Shown here piece by piece: positions 44,111-55,461 of a stretch of DNA of 64,000 nt (the stretch's first letter is position 1; each line of letters starts with the position of its first letter). Source of the stretch: Eublepharis macularius (lineage: Eukaryota; Chordata; Lepidosauria; Squamata; Eublepharidae); assembly GCF_028583425.1 (NCBI RefSeq), contig NC_072793.1, positions 97,387,689-97,451,688 of the forward strand, read 5' to 3'. Below the pieces are notes generated by a model that saw only the letters and a program-made list of their open reading frames with translations, did no database searches and was not told the origin of the DNA. The position numbers were made by a program, and so were the translations under genes.

Positions 44111-45507
44111 CCACAAATTCAGATCCAATACACTGGTTCCAGGCAGGTTGAAATCCCAGCACCTCTTATTGTAGAAATTAAGCTCTAAGTGTACTGTAGA
44201 TAATAAGAAACTCAACCTCTCCCTAAAATGAACTCTAAATGAAGGGAGGGGGGAGAGGATAGAAGTGGTGGCTGTTGGAGAATTGTCATCTTTATTTTAT
44301 TTATGTTATTTATAGTCTGCCTTTCTCACTGAGACAAAAGGCAGATTACACAATGTGAGTCAATACAGTCAATTTCAAATACATTTCAATAAACAGTGTA
44401 AATAGGCTATATAAATGAAAATTTGTCAAGATTTAAAACTAACAAGAATCCAATACAGAGTTGAAGAAATGCTAAAACACAGCATTAAGCAATTCTAAGA
44501 CTGAAGTATTAAACAATATAGAAACTATCAGTAGGGTCATACTGCAACAGGCACAGGAAAGTCCCAGCCTTTTGCTCCCACCATATCTTGTTAGGAGCTT
44601 TTGGACAGGAGTGTGTTGGAAGCACATTTCTTTTTCTCTTTTTTAAACAAAAAGTTGCAGAAGGCCAAATGGCTCACTGCCTTCCTTCCCACCTCATCTC
44701 TCAGTGCAATTGGTATAAGGATTGACTTTGGGAGTACTGGCTCTATTATCAAGGCACAAAGCGGTTGTTATGTCCACAAGTTGGAATCCCTCAGACTATT
44801 CATTTGATTATAGACTGGAGATAAGCGTCTGCCGCAGAAGCAATGTCGCTTTCACTGAATGGTCATTGTCTTGGGAAGGAGAGTCTTCTTCCCAGGAATG
44901 TGACTGCTACTTTGCTGGGTGGATTCAGCAGCAGCCCAGCATCATAGCAACAGAGGCACTAGTGCTAGATTCTGGAATCGCAAAGAATTGGCACATTCCA
45001 GTCTGCCAGTGCTTTGGAACATTTCCCAAGTGCCACTAGAAATTAGGAGGAAGACCAGCTTTTTTGTGCCAGATAGTTGGATTTTGTTAAAAAATGAAGC
45101 TGGGCTTCTTTTCTCACATGTTGTTTTGCTTTGCATGCATACTATCTCATATTCAATGGATATGTCAATGGGGATTTTCTGATTTTGGAGGCCATGGGAA
45201 AATGCTGCTGATTTTTTTAAAAAGTAACTGTTATATCATTGGATTTCAGCTTAATAAAGCTTAAGGCTTGCATCTAACTACATTAGGCAGCAGCGTTAGT
45301 TATAGCTAGAAAGTTAGGTTCACAATAGCTGTTTTCAGAAATAATCCAGCTCAGTCACCATGTGAAACCATTAAACATCCTACTATATAAAAGACTAATC
45401 GTGTTCCAGACAACTCACTTCCTACCCTGGTGTGCCTCTAGAGGATGCTGTCATGGAGGGAAGCCCAGAAGAGGCAGCCCATTCCTCCAAGAGCACGTTG
45501 TGGTGGG

Positions 45508-45625
45508 ATGCCTAGGCTGGGATCAGACGAGGAGTAGGCGGCAATACCTGCCGCCCGCCTTCACCCAGCTGGGATCAGATGAGGAGTAGGTGGCAATGCC
45601 TGCCCCCCGCCTTCACCCAGCTGGG
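45508..45625. repeat. Two minisatellite units
   Basis: Two tandem copies of GGGATCAGA(C/T)GAGGAGTAGG...CTTCACCCAGCT, the same unit as the 46.1-kb array, about 490 bp upstream of it. Confidence 0.75.
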
Positions 45626-46115
45626 ATCAAAGGAAGCACGAAACAGGAAAGGTGCTGGCGTCCTGTCGAGGGTTCCTGGACAGCTGTGAATTCTTCTTCC
45701 TCTTGGAGACTGGGAGCTCTGGCAGCTCCCCTCCCTGGGAGACGGCACCCACATGAGCTGCTTCCGTCTGTGAGAATTTGCCTGTGAAAGAGTAAAAAGT
45801 CATGGCACAAAGATTGAGCGCTCCCAGCCTCAGACAAGAAATATAAAAGAAGAGGACATGGTGTGTTCAGTATCTTCATTGGGTCTTTACCTATTATGGG
45901 ACTTCCAAGTGAGCTTGTACATGCATTTGTTATCATAATTGTATATGAATTTTTGGGATTGTTAATCATTTTGTAAGTTGCACTGTGTACTTTGAAAAGG
46001 GGTTGAAGGTGAGCCTATGGCTCTTTAATTAAAGTAGGATATCATTGGATGTTGTTGCACGGTGCATTTTAACTATTTGACTGTCTCCGTGGTTTGTCAT
46101 TGCTTGTAACAAAGA

Positions 46116-46612
46116 TCAGGAGTGGAGCAGGTGGCAATGCCTACTCCCCCTTTAACCCACCAGAATCAGGCGCAGAGCAGGCAGCAATGCCCGCCTCCCC
46201 TTCACCTAGCCGGGATCAGATGTGGAGCAGTCAGCAATGCCTGCCCTCCCCTTCACCCAGACAGAATCAGGCACAGAGCAGGAGACAATGCCTGCCTCTC
46301 CTTCACCCATCTGGAATCAGGCACGGAGCATGTGGCAGTGCCCACCCTCCCACCTTCACCTGGCTAGGATCAGGCAGGGGAGCAGGAGGCAATGTCCAAC
46401 CCCTCTTCATGCAGCCAGGATCAGGAGTGGAGCAGGCGGAAATGCCCACCCCCCTTCACCCCAACTGGATCGGACATGGAGCAGGTGGCAATGCCTGCGT
46501 CCCCTTCCCCTGGCCAGAATTAGGTGCAGAGCAGGAAGCAATGCCCACTCCCCCTTCACCCAGCTGGGATCAGTAGTGGAGGAGGAAGCAATGTCTGCCT
46601 GCTCGCCCTCCC
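46116..46612. repeat. 50-bp minisatellite, about ten units
   Basis: Units begin GATCAGG/AATCAGG, then GGAGCAGG-GGCAATGCC, then a C-rich half (CTCCCCTTCACCCAG). The first unit is exactly 50 bp. Two further units lie at about 45508-45625. The repeat keeps plus frames open, giving protein-like strings that are not genes. Confidence 0.85.
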
Positions 46613-47814
46613 CTTTCTAGAGCCTGTTATTTTTTCCCACAAGGGGCTTTGTTATTAGTCCTAAATAAAAGGAGGCCTACCATGAAGGACTTACTGAGGG
46701 AGAAAGAAAGTGTTGGGAAATGGAAACAAGAAGTATAGCAATGAGGCAAAGTTATGCACTGCACTGTCAGGCAGTTCTTAAAGGCACAGGAGACCTGCTG
46801 GAAAAACAAGTGGCAACTCTTATCTCACAGTCCATTGCGTTATACCATATAGGTTTTACCAGAAACAGCACTAACTCATTTTGGCATTGCTCACCCAAAA
46901 ACCCAGCACATGCTGTCAGTCTCATCACAAACTGTGATGGGGCCTACTTTAGGTAGTGAATACTGATAAAGATTTTCTGTGGCCCTCAGAACTGCTGAGT
47001 GCTACCACCTTTGAGCTAAGAATAAGACAGTCTTACAATAAACTGATCGGCAGGATACATCCAGTGAGGAGATACAGCGCGCCTTGCATACGCAGTCTGT
47101 GAGCAAACCAGCCCTTCCGTTTCCAGGCTTCACACAATTACAAGCACGTTTGGGTTCTTATTTTAAGCAGCCTGATAAACTGGGAACTTCCCTTTCCTTC
47201 CTGTAGGGTGTTACTCTGCCTAGGCATTACATTAGAAGAACACTTTAGGAGTTGTCTAACAAAATTAATGTTATACATCAAAGCAATATCCTTAAAGTAC
47301 AGTATCACAAGCAACGGCCAGGAAGACAGAATGACGTACAGTATAGTACAATCACAGCAAGATTAACAGACTCCCAAATTTGGGTGGTGTTTGCACAGCA
47401 TGTTCAAATGTTTTAGCAACGCTGCCTGGAGAGGTAGTGCTAGCGTATAATGAGTAAGTTGCTTTGCCTTTAACAGTAAACTTTCTCTATACATTGTTGC
47501 ATTAAAATTCATTAGCAAGAGAAGTTTTACGTTTTTAAAAAGTATCTTGCAAAGTTATCTTCTCCAGCAGGAGGAGGATTGCGAGAAGATGGCTAGTGGC
47601 TACCTGCTTGTAAGAGCCACAATAAGAGCTTCTCTCTCCCCTGCTGGAGGTTCTTAGAGCCTGGCCATGGCTGGGGGCACAAGCTGAAGGGCACTTGGCA
47701 TTTGGCTTTTAACCCATGGCTCACAGCTTGTGGCCTGCATGGACTAACCAGGAGGACGTGAGCCCAGGGTGTCTTTGTGTACTTGCAGAGTGGGGGGCTT
47801 GTTTTTAAATATTG

Positions 47815-47915
47815 CGTTTTGTTTATTTAAGTGTATTTAAATTGAATTGATATTTTCCAGTAAACTGCTTTGGATCCCCCCACTAGGGAGAAAAGCAGGA
47901 TCAGAAATATACCAA
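47815..47915 (+). mobile_element. SINE 3' fragment
   Basis: Short stretch with AAACTGCTTTGGATCCCCC and GGGAGAAAAGCAGG, typical of the 3' part of the Sauria-type SINEs. Confidence 0.45.
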
Positions 47916-49377
47916 AAGACAAGTCAGTCATACATTGCAAACTGTAGGCAGATCTGTTCTGTTTTGTGTGTGTTTGTTTGTGTGCCTACCCGTCTTTCCT
48001 CATGTCTCTCATTTGGGAAGCTTCAGGAAAGGCTTGGGAAGACAGGCTGGAGGGCTGCAGAAGACAGAGCGTCTTGAACCATGTGACCCCAGACTCAGAT
48101 CACCGTCAGAAGCAGTTGGGCACAATGAGAGTCCCTATGAAATGTTCTCACACCTTCTGAACCAGAATGGAATTCCTGTTCATGTAGCTGAAACTATTTC
48201 CTTCTTCACCTGGAAGCTTCTTGTGATAAGTTAGTATATCTCTTTGCTAAACAAGACCCTTCTACATAACTCAAGCTGGAGGAGAGTGGTCCAGTTTTAG
48301 ACACCAGCAAGTGTTCGGCCGGCATTTCTGGAGCCAAAGCCACCTGTTCTCAAGACAGCCCCTCCTTGTCAGTTGCAAGGCAGATCTGGAGGAGGGAACA
48401 AAGAGCAGCCCATCTGCAATCTGATCACAGCTCTCCCCTCCCTTCCTTAGGAGGAGGTGCGGCTAGCAAGTTCCTCAAAGGACTGAGCTCTTTCCACTTC
48501 ATCAGAGGATAAATGCCCAGTGGGAGCGAGGGAAGGGCTGAATGAATGCACTTGAGAAAGGCTGCAAATCTCTCTAGATAAAAGGAACTGCCGCAGCCTG
48601 CCCTCACAATGGGGCTCTCAAAGGGGGTGGCTAGACAGAAAAGAATCACAGAGCTTTGTCCCACACAAAAGAGCTAGAAAGCGCCAAACTTTAGGGTGAT
48701 AAGCTCTCAGTAAAGAGGCGGCAGAGGAAGCTTGTGTTATCTGAATCTTTGCATATCTTAGACGAAGGCCATTTTCAGAAGGGGCACTTAAGTCAACATT
48801 TCTTTTGCATTTCCCTTTCTCATTTGAATGCAAAACCTGCTTTCATCAGCAACTTCTGTAAGTGACCCATTGCAACCTCTGAAAATGTCCTGATGATGTA
48901 TTTGAGCACCCCCCCCATGAGACAGAGGCTCCCTATCTCCTTAAACTATTCCAGTCCAAGACTTGTACATGAAGAGGAGCTGCCCTTTGGACTCTGCCTC
49001 ACAGTAGGGCTTTTCAAAGATCTTGTTCGTATGGGTAAACTTGCATCTGGGTAAGAATGCAAATGAGGGCTTGCATGAATTTATGTTTATCCATACCCCC
49101 ACACCCACGCCACAGAAAACTAGTATGTGTGGAGGGGGCTCATATATTCGTCTCCCTGACATCTAGCTTTCTGTGTGGAGGGATTTTTTTCCCTGTGGGG
49201 GAGCATTCTACATGTGGGCCTCACCTCAGTCTGAATGGCACAGCCCAGACATAGGTTTACCATGTCAGTTTCAAAATAAAACAAATACTTCCCAAAGCCC
49301 CTTTTCAAAACAACACTGCAAATATCTTATCTGGAGCTAACATGGAGGTTATGCAGTATTTTTCCTGCTGAAAAATG

Positions 49378-49850
49378 TGTGTGTGTTATGTGCTGTCATC
49401 ACTTTGGACTTATGGTAACCTATGAATTAACAACCTCCAAAACATCCTAGCACTGACAGCCAGCTTGCTCAGATCTTGCAAACTGAAGGCCATGTCTTCC
49501 TTTATTGAGTCAATAATAACTGTACGTATATAATAATAATAACTGCAGTTATATACCGCTCTTTTAGACAGATTAATGCCCCACTCAGAGCGGTGAACAA
49601 GGTCAATGTTATTCTCCCCACAAATCGGCTGAGGAGCTGGTGCTGAGAGGAATGGCTTACCCAAGGCCACCTACTGAACTGATGGCATTAGTGGGAGGGC
49701 TGGTTTACAGCCCAGCCCCTTAACCACTATGCTCCAGCAGTTCTCTTTTCTGATTGCTTTAATCTTTTGCTAGCATTATTGTCTTTTCCAGCAAGTCTCA
49801 TGATGTGACCAAAATACAATAGCCTCAGTTTAGTCATGTTAGCTTCTAGG
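49378..49850 (-). mobile_element. RTE-BovB 3' fragment with a SINE inside
   Basis: On the minus strand the flanks encode the BovB ORF2 C-terminus: a TEAIVFWSHH-type block near 49850-49745, then DSIKEDMAFSLQDLSKLA...MFWRLLIHR near 49515-49410, equivalent to the known IDSIKEATGLSLQEL...FWRSLIHRV. The 3' UTR follows. A SINE at about 49527-49740 splits it. BovB is abundant in squamates and supplies the 3' ends of their SINEs. Confidence 0.8.
49527..49740 (-). mobile_element. tRNA-derived SINE inserted in BovB
   Basis: On minus: a head with the tRNA-like GGAGCATAGTGGTTAAGGGG block (near 49738), a middle part with CCTTGGGTAAGCC, and a 3' part CGCTCTGAGTGGGGCATTAA. Same subfamily as the copy at 53.1 kb. 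It separates the two BovB pieces. Confidence 0.7.
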
Positions 49851-50224
49851 GAGAATAACCACATTCATTCCTCTTCCCTTCCCCCTGCCTTTAAATCTAG
49901 AAAGATGTAGAGTGCTGTGCTGGAGATGATGAAGGATGCATAATCTCCATAGAATTAAAAACAAAAGAAATGGTAAAACAACAAAAATGGTTGCAAAATG
50001 ACAAGTCACAGCTGCACTTACATGTGAAGTGTATAGTGCAGCCTCCCTCACTAGATAAATATTCGAACATTGGCATTGTTTGTGATACAAATAGCCTTCA
50101 AAGATTTGTAAAATAAAATAAGGTACACAAAATGACCAAGTATGTGCAAATGGGATGGGGCTAGGGTTGCCAGCCTCCATGTGAGGAGTTGTCCTAGAAT
50201 TATAACTGATCTCCAGAAGACATT

Positions 50225-50378
50225 GATTGATACATACATACCCCATCTTTAACCCCAGTGGGAATCCAAAGTGGTTTACATCATTCTCCTTTCCTCCCTT
50301 TTATCCTCACAACAACTATGTGTAGTAGGTTAGGTTGAGACTGTGATTGGCCTGAGCACACCCAGTGAGCTTCCATGA
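50225..50378 (-). mobile_element. Sauria-type SINE 3' fragment
   Basis: Minus-strand segment with the CATCATTCTCC and CCTCACAACAACTATG core, cut off at 50378 where a TAGGG-type element begins. Confidence 0.55.
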
Positions 50379-50597
50379 TAGGGTTACCAACGTCCACCTA
50401 GGGCCTGGAGCCCTCCAAGACTTACAACTGATCTCCAGACTACAGAGATCAGTTCCCTTGGAGAAAATAAAGCTTCAGAGGGAAGATTTTGTGGCATCCC
50501 TACTAAGTATCTATGGCATTCCCTTCCCCAAAGTCCACCCTCTCCAGTCTCCACCCCAAATCTCCAGGAATCTCTCAACCCACAGGTGGCAACTCTA
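50379..50597. mobile_element. TAGGG/GGCAACC-type short element
   Basis: Starts TAGGGTTACCAACG and ends GGTGGCAACTCTA, with the family core inverted (CTGATCTCCAGACTACAGAG). It interrupts a SINE fragment on its left. Confidence 0.65.
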
Positions 50598-50805
50598 AGC
50601 TCCAGCCATTCATCCAGCCAAGGATACTGGGTAAAAACAATGGAGCAGTGGCAGCACAGATGGTTGTTTGGCAAGGCTAGGAGGAGGAAAGGAGAGAAGA
50701 GTGGTTAGTGGGTTGTTTTGGTGCCCCTCATAATCAGGCACCACCCACCTGATTACGAGACCACCAACTAGGTGTTCTGAGTGGCTGGCCCTGCCTATCA
50801 TCAGT

Positions 50806-51009
50806 TAGGGTTGTCAAATTCCAGGTGGACCTGGAAATTTTCCAGAATTACAACTGATCTTCAGACTACAGAGATCAATTCCCCCGGAGAAAATGGCTGC
50901 TTTGAAGGGTGGATTGTATCCCATTTTACTTAGCTGAGGTTCCTCCTCTCTACAACTCCCATGATACCCAAATCCCCAGGAATTTCCCAATCCAAAATTG
51001 GTAACACTA
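50806..51009. mobile_element. TAGGG/GGCAACC-type short element
   Basis: Starts TAGGGTTGTCAAATTCC and ends TTGGTAACACTA. The flanking 8-mers TCATCAGT and TCGACTGT agree at five of eight positions, possibly an aged duplication. A different TAGGG element starts exactly 8 bp further at 51018. Confidence 0.6.
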
Positions 51010-51017
51010 TCGACTGT

Positions 51018-51300
51018 TAGGGTTGCTAAGTCCCCTGGATGGAGGTGGCGGTTGGAGTGTGTGCCAGGAGGACTTACCAATCTAGTGTTTGGTGTCAATT
51101 TTATCAAATGCAATCTTTTGCTTTCATGTTGCGCTGGGAATGACATTCCTAGCGTGATAAGGAAGAACTCCCAAGCACGCAGGATTGCTCTGTGGGGCTT
51201 CCAGGTCTGTTTCCCATGCCTTTCCCCCCCACCAGCCAGGTGAGGGGTGGCTGGGAACTGGGTTCCCTCATCCCCACTGAGCGAATGGGATCCCTATCAA
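51018..51300. mobile_element. Second TAGGG-ended element
   Basis: Begins TAGGGTTGCTAAGTCCCCTG and probably ends near GGGATCCCTA (51287-51296). The interior does not match the neighbouring family. Borders are partly guesswork. Confidence 0.35.
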
Positions 51301-53094
51301 TAATAGCGGAGGAGGGGGGACAGGTCAAGTGGTAACAGCTATGTCCTAGAGGGAAACCTCCAGGCACTTGATCTATATTTACTAGGACTGGTCTGCAAAC
51401 CTTATTTCAATGCTAAGTTTCAGTCCTGGCAAATAGGAAATAAAGGGAACACATCTGGGTATGTGCCAAGTATACTACCATCACCAGAATACACAGCAGA
51501 ATACACTCCAACCCTTCTCAAATGCTCTTCCTTACTGCTGTGCCCACTGTTACATCAGACCTCAAAGTACCTGTCCCACCACCCAGACTTGCAGTATGTT
51601 GCCAAGCCTTTTCCCTACCATAGGAGGCATTATAACTTTCCCACCAGGGGTGTTCTCTCTGGGTTGGTTTGGCTAATGGCAGCCACAACTATAGCTGAGT
51701 TATATAATAAAGCTGTCCTTTGCCTCCCTCTGCAAAACAAGGCACTGCATGACAAGGAGATAACATACAGTTTTATCCGGCTTCTTGACAGGGCAGGAAA
51801 CCCACATGTGCCTGGACTGAAGGAAAGTCCTGATGAAATGCAGGAAGTGGGGCTCATTACAGTCAGGAAACACAAGAACACTTGCTGACATTCCAGAACA
51901 GGGAGTGAATCAGCTCCAACAGATTCCTGAAGCCAGAGCCTACTGAGTCATTCCAGTCCATCCACACAGCAACCCCTCACATAGTCTCCTGCTGCAAAGT
52001 TTTAATGGAGAAGTGACCCCCCCCCAGATATTATCTGGTTCCACTAGCTTTGTAATGGGGAGAAGAATTAAAACTGTAACCACCTCTCAGTCAGCATGCC
52101 TGGCACATATCTTATGATACCTCTCACAGCATGGTGACATTGATGTGCTGCACCATACATGCACTGAAGCACCATCATGTCTAAGGCCAGATTTTCACAG
52201 ATAGTAAACCTGCTTCTTGGTTGTATCACTTAAGACTTTAGATAACAACTTGTGTGATCGAATGCTACTCCATACCAAAAGACCTTACACAAAAAAGAGG
52301 AAGAGGAAATCTGGTTAGCTTCCCAGGCATAGTAGTTTTATATGTGCTAGTTTTATATGGGGATGGGGCCTTTGAAGCCAAAGGAAACCTCTAAGGGTAC
52401 AAACTAGGAGAATATACAATTTATAGGAATATTTTCACTGATGTTTAGAAAAATATGGATAGCCTCCTGACAGGCAGGTTTTAGGGCTTCTTCACATGCT
52501 AATTCTTTTTATACAACGAAAAATTCATTTTATGTTAAAAAATGCTTGATGCTAACATGTATTTCCTAGGTCATCATGTGTAATAAGTAGATATGCATGC
52601 AGTATGCATACTGTTGTGTAAAACTATGATTTGATGTAGTTTCCCACTGTGGATATACCAGATGTATGCAGAGTGATGGATATATATGTGTGTATAATTG
52701 GTACATGTGGCAACTTACATGTGGATTTAAAACTCAATCTTCATTTCCTTTTGTAAAAAAAGCTCATTTCTGCTTATAGGCTAGTATAGCAGAGAAGCAG
52801 AAAGACTGTTCTAATATCCTAAGTTCTAATATTCCTTTAAAGTTATCAGACAGTACCTGGACATCCATGCCAGATAGGCGAACATCTCTTGGAGAGGTAG
52901 GAATAGAGGCAAGCCCTCCCTAGTGTCCTCTTTCCTCTGTCCCCAATGAACCACACACACACAATGCTACAGCCTTTTTAACATCATCTCCCCTCCCTGG
53001 GGGAAGGAGAATTTCCCTCCCTCCCTCACACATGTTGGTCATGTCTCTCATGGCTCTGGTTTTATGATGGTACCCAAAGACTAGAAAAATATGC
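51300..53094. other. Intergenic, nothing recognised
   Basis: Non-coding sequence with short chance open frames only; AT-rich from about 52.4 kb. Confidence 0.5.
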
Positions 53095-53713
53095 ATTTAA
53101 GAACAGCTGTGCTTATATACTGCTCTTCTAGACAGATTAATGTCATACGCAGATCAGGGAACAAAGTCAGTGTTATCATTATGCCCACAATACAGCTGGG
53201 AAGCTGGGGCTGAGAGGAGTGGCTTACCCAAGGCCCAGGGCCGACGCCACCATTGAGGTGGTGAGGCAGGCGCCGCGGGCACTGAGGCACTGGAGGGGGC
53301 ACCGGCCCAGGGTGGGGGTGGAGGTGTGTGCCATGGAGGTGGCGTGCCTGGCCTGTGGCTGCTACAGTCAGCCAGCCCCGTGCCGCTGCTGCTGCTGCCG
53401 CCGCCGCCACCACCACACGCCCCCAGTTGGGCGCAGCAGCCGCGAGCCAGGCATGGCAGGCAGCTGGGACAGCGTGCGGAGCGTGGGCAGCCTCCGTGCA
53501 TTGCCCCAGCCACCCACTGGCCAATGGCCCCAGCATTACTGCACGAAGATATCATCATGTGATGATGTCATCACACAGTCCGGGGGCATGTGCGCACGCT
53601 GTGCGCACATGCACATGGGGATCACCACAGGTGCCAGAAACCCTGGGGCCAGCGGTGCCAAGGCCACCTGCTAAGCTCATGGCCACTTAAACACTATGCT
53701 ACAGCATCCTCAC
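53095..53713 (-). mobile_element. tRNA-derived SINE split by a hAT-like element
   Basis: Same subfamily as the 49.5-kb copy. The 3' part is 53095-53235 and the head is 53658-53713. The two halves are separated by a 422-bp insertion at 53236-53657 flanked by the duplicated CCAAGGCC of the SINE itself. Confidence 0.75.
53236..53657. mobile_element. GC-rich hAT-like miniature element
   Basis: 422 bp starting CAGGGCCGACGCC and flanked by an exact 8-bp duplication CCAAGGCC (53228-53235 and 53658-53665). It shares the segment GATGTCATCA...GTGCGCAC...CCAGAAACCCTGG with the 8.9-kb copy, in the same orientation. It contains a GCC/GCT-rich simple-repeat core (53385-53420). Inserted into a SINE. Confidence 0.82.
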
Positions 53714-53939
53714 AGGATGTCAGTTATAACAAACATCCCAAGGAGAGGTGTCTGTGGGAGAAAATGTGTACTATCCTGATGGGTTTATTGCCCTCTCCTT
53801 CCTGAGAAGAGATCAGTTTTCCCAGGGCTGGATTAGACAGGTGAAATTTTAGGCCAGTTTGACATCTGACAACTTTCTCGATATCACTTAACATGCTTGC
53901 TGGAAGCTTTGTAATTTGATTGATCATGACAAAAACAAG

Positions 53940-54450
53940 AATTTAAAAACTGCTTTGCCTTTCTTAGATACAGAGAAGGCATTTGACCATTTTGAACCAC
54001 TATTCTAATATCTCATTTAAATTTTTTTGGTTTGGGGGGTTACTATCTTCAACAGGCCTATCTTCAATGGGCTCAGATATTATATACAGAATCCCTAGAG
54101 TAGTTGGCATTATTGGGTACTAGATCTGCTCTGGTTCAGATTTATATGGGAGTAAAACATGGCTGTCCACTTTCAGCCCTACTTTTTGTTATTGCCGTTG
54201 AACCTCTTGCAATTTTCATACACCAAACTCAATTAATTGGGTTAACTTAAAAAACCAACAATTGTAAGTTATGTTTATATGCTTATGATCTGATTTTGTT
54301 TCAGTAGAATGTTGGAAACTCTAGTGATACCCTAGATAACTATAGCTTAGTTTTGGGTTACAAGTTAAACATACAAAAATCTTAATATTATTAAATGTAT
54401 ACACAGATTGATCAAAACTGTTGGTTTTGTTATGTGAAATATACTGATGT
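53940..54450 (+). pseudogene. Old L1-like RT relic, left piece
   Basis: Degenerate plus-strand coding remains. Visible are LDTEKAFDHFEP (RT motif, near 53965-54000), GVKHGCPLSALLFVIAVEPL (near 54150-54210) and CLYAYDLILF near 54270-54300. Stops and shifts interrupt it. It is the left part of the older LINE into which the CR1 and the young L1 were inserted. Confidence 0.75.
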
Positions 54451-54454
54451 TCCT

Positions 54455-54803
54455 TCTTTGTAGGTTTTTTTAAACAGAGGCTAGATGGTCATCTGACAGC
54501 AATGCGGATTCTGTGAAACTATGCAGATCATGAGAGATTGGGCAGGAAGGGTTACGTCAGTGCTAGTTCTCGTGGCCCTTCTTCCATGCCCACGATAATG
54601 CCAATCACCACTTTGGGGTCAGGAAGCAATTTTCCCCAGGTCAGTTTGGCTAGTAATCCTGATGGCATTTTGCCATCTTCTGGACATGGAGGAGAGGTCA
54701 CTGGTGGTGCATGAGGGGGAAGGTAGTTTTGAATTTCCTGCATAGTGCAGGGGGTTGGACTAGATGATTCTAGAGGTCCCCAACCCTATGATTCTGTGAT
54801 AAG
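54455..54803 (+). mobile_element. CR1-type LINE 3' fragment
   Basis: Contains the CR1 3' UTR block GGTTGGACTAGATGATTCTA and ends in the typical CR1 tail (CTATGATTCTGTGAT). It is truncated at its 5' side and inserted in the older L1-like relic. It shares the segment ATGCCAATCACCACTTTGGG with the CR1 copy at 36.7-37.6 kb (there on minus). Confidence 0.8.
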
Positions 54804-54804
54804 G

Positions 54805-55177
54805 TGAAATGTCTGGCTATTTATAATTAAACAAATTTAAGTGACATTTGTACCCTTAACTTTGATCCTATCTTTGCAGAGTTGGCTAGTAGATCCAAAT
54901 TTTGTACCTCTTTTAAACTTTCTTTATATGATAGAATCAATGTGGTCAAAATGACAGTACTTCTGAAACTGATTTTCCCACTACAGAATATTCCAGTTTA
55001 TATTCCTGACAAGCTTTTTAAAAATTGGAAGAAATTGTTGTCAGATTACACTTGCAAATCTAAACAACCAAGAATGAATGGAGCTCAGTTCAAGAAAAAT
55101 GGCCTCATGAAGGACTAGCAATTCCCAAAACTGTCTTAATATCATTCGGCTGCTAGGGTACTCGGTTATTGGAATGG
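54805..55177 (+). pseudogene. Old L1-like RT relic, middle piece
   Basis: Continues the same LINE past the CR1 insertion. Residues LSLYDRINVVKMTVLLKLIF and QNIPVYIPDKLFKNWKKLLS align with the L1 thumb region (RINLIKM...QNIPI.IP). It runs into the target duplication of the young L1 at 55178. Confidence 0.75.
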
Positions 55178-55461
55178 GTTAGCACCCTTTTTTTTTTTTA
55201 GTTTCAAAAAAAATTTTATTGAAAGTGTAACAAGTAACAAGATCAACAGTAAATGCGTAGAAAAAAGGTGACATCATACGTAACAATGTCCAGATACAAC
55301 AATACATAAACATCAAAACACTAACAGTTGGCAATAATCAAGTGTGCAAATATTATACATAATCAACAGGAGTCTAATACAGTGTTAAGCAAGCTAATTA
55401 CAACAGCATCGGGAGAATCATGTACAGGCACATCCATTATGTCGCAGAGTAAATCCATAGT

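Larger units (their letters stand above)
45378..46658 (+). mobile_element. Possible Helitron-like element
   Basis: TCCTACTATATAAAAGACTA at 45378, preceded by A, closely resembles the 5' end of vertebrate Helitrons (TCCTATATAATAAAAG.CTAAT). A possible 3' end is GGGCTTTGTTATTAG|T at about 46644-46658, but it has TTAG rather than CTAG and no convincing hairpin. The interior holds the 50-bp minisatellites. No Rep/helicase coding is present. Confidence 0.35.
43350..49377. other. Upstream of HYAL2, no host gene recognised
   Basis: Contains the MIR-like relic, an AT-rich SINE-like tail at about 44285-44420, the possible Helitron with minisatellites, and a SINE tail. TUSC2, expected next to HYAL2 by mammalian synteny, was not found. 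Confidence 0.45.

Noticed and set aside
46094-46576. 160-aa plus-strand open frame
   Set aside because: Translation of a 50-bp minisatellite; no start context, domain or splice signal.
53081-53690. Several 120-151-aa frames
   Set aside because: They lie in the GCC-rich second copy of the same hAT-like element and run into a SINE.
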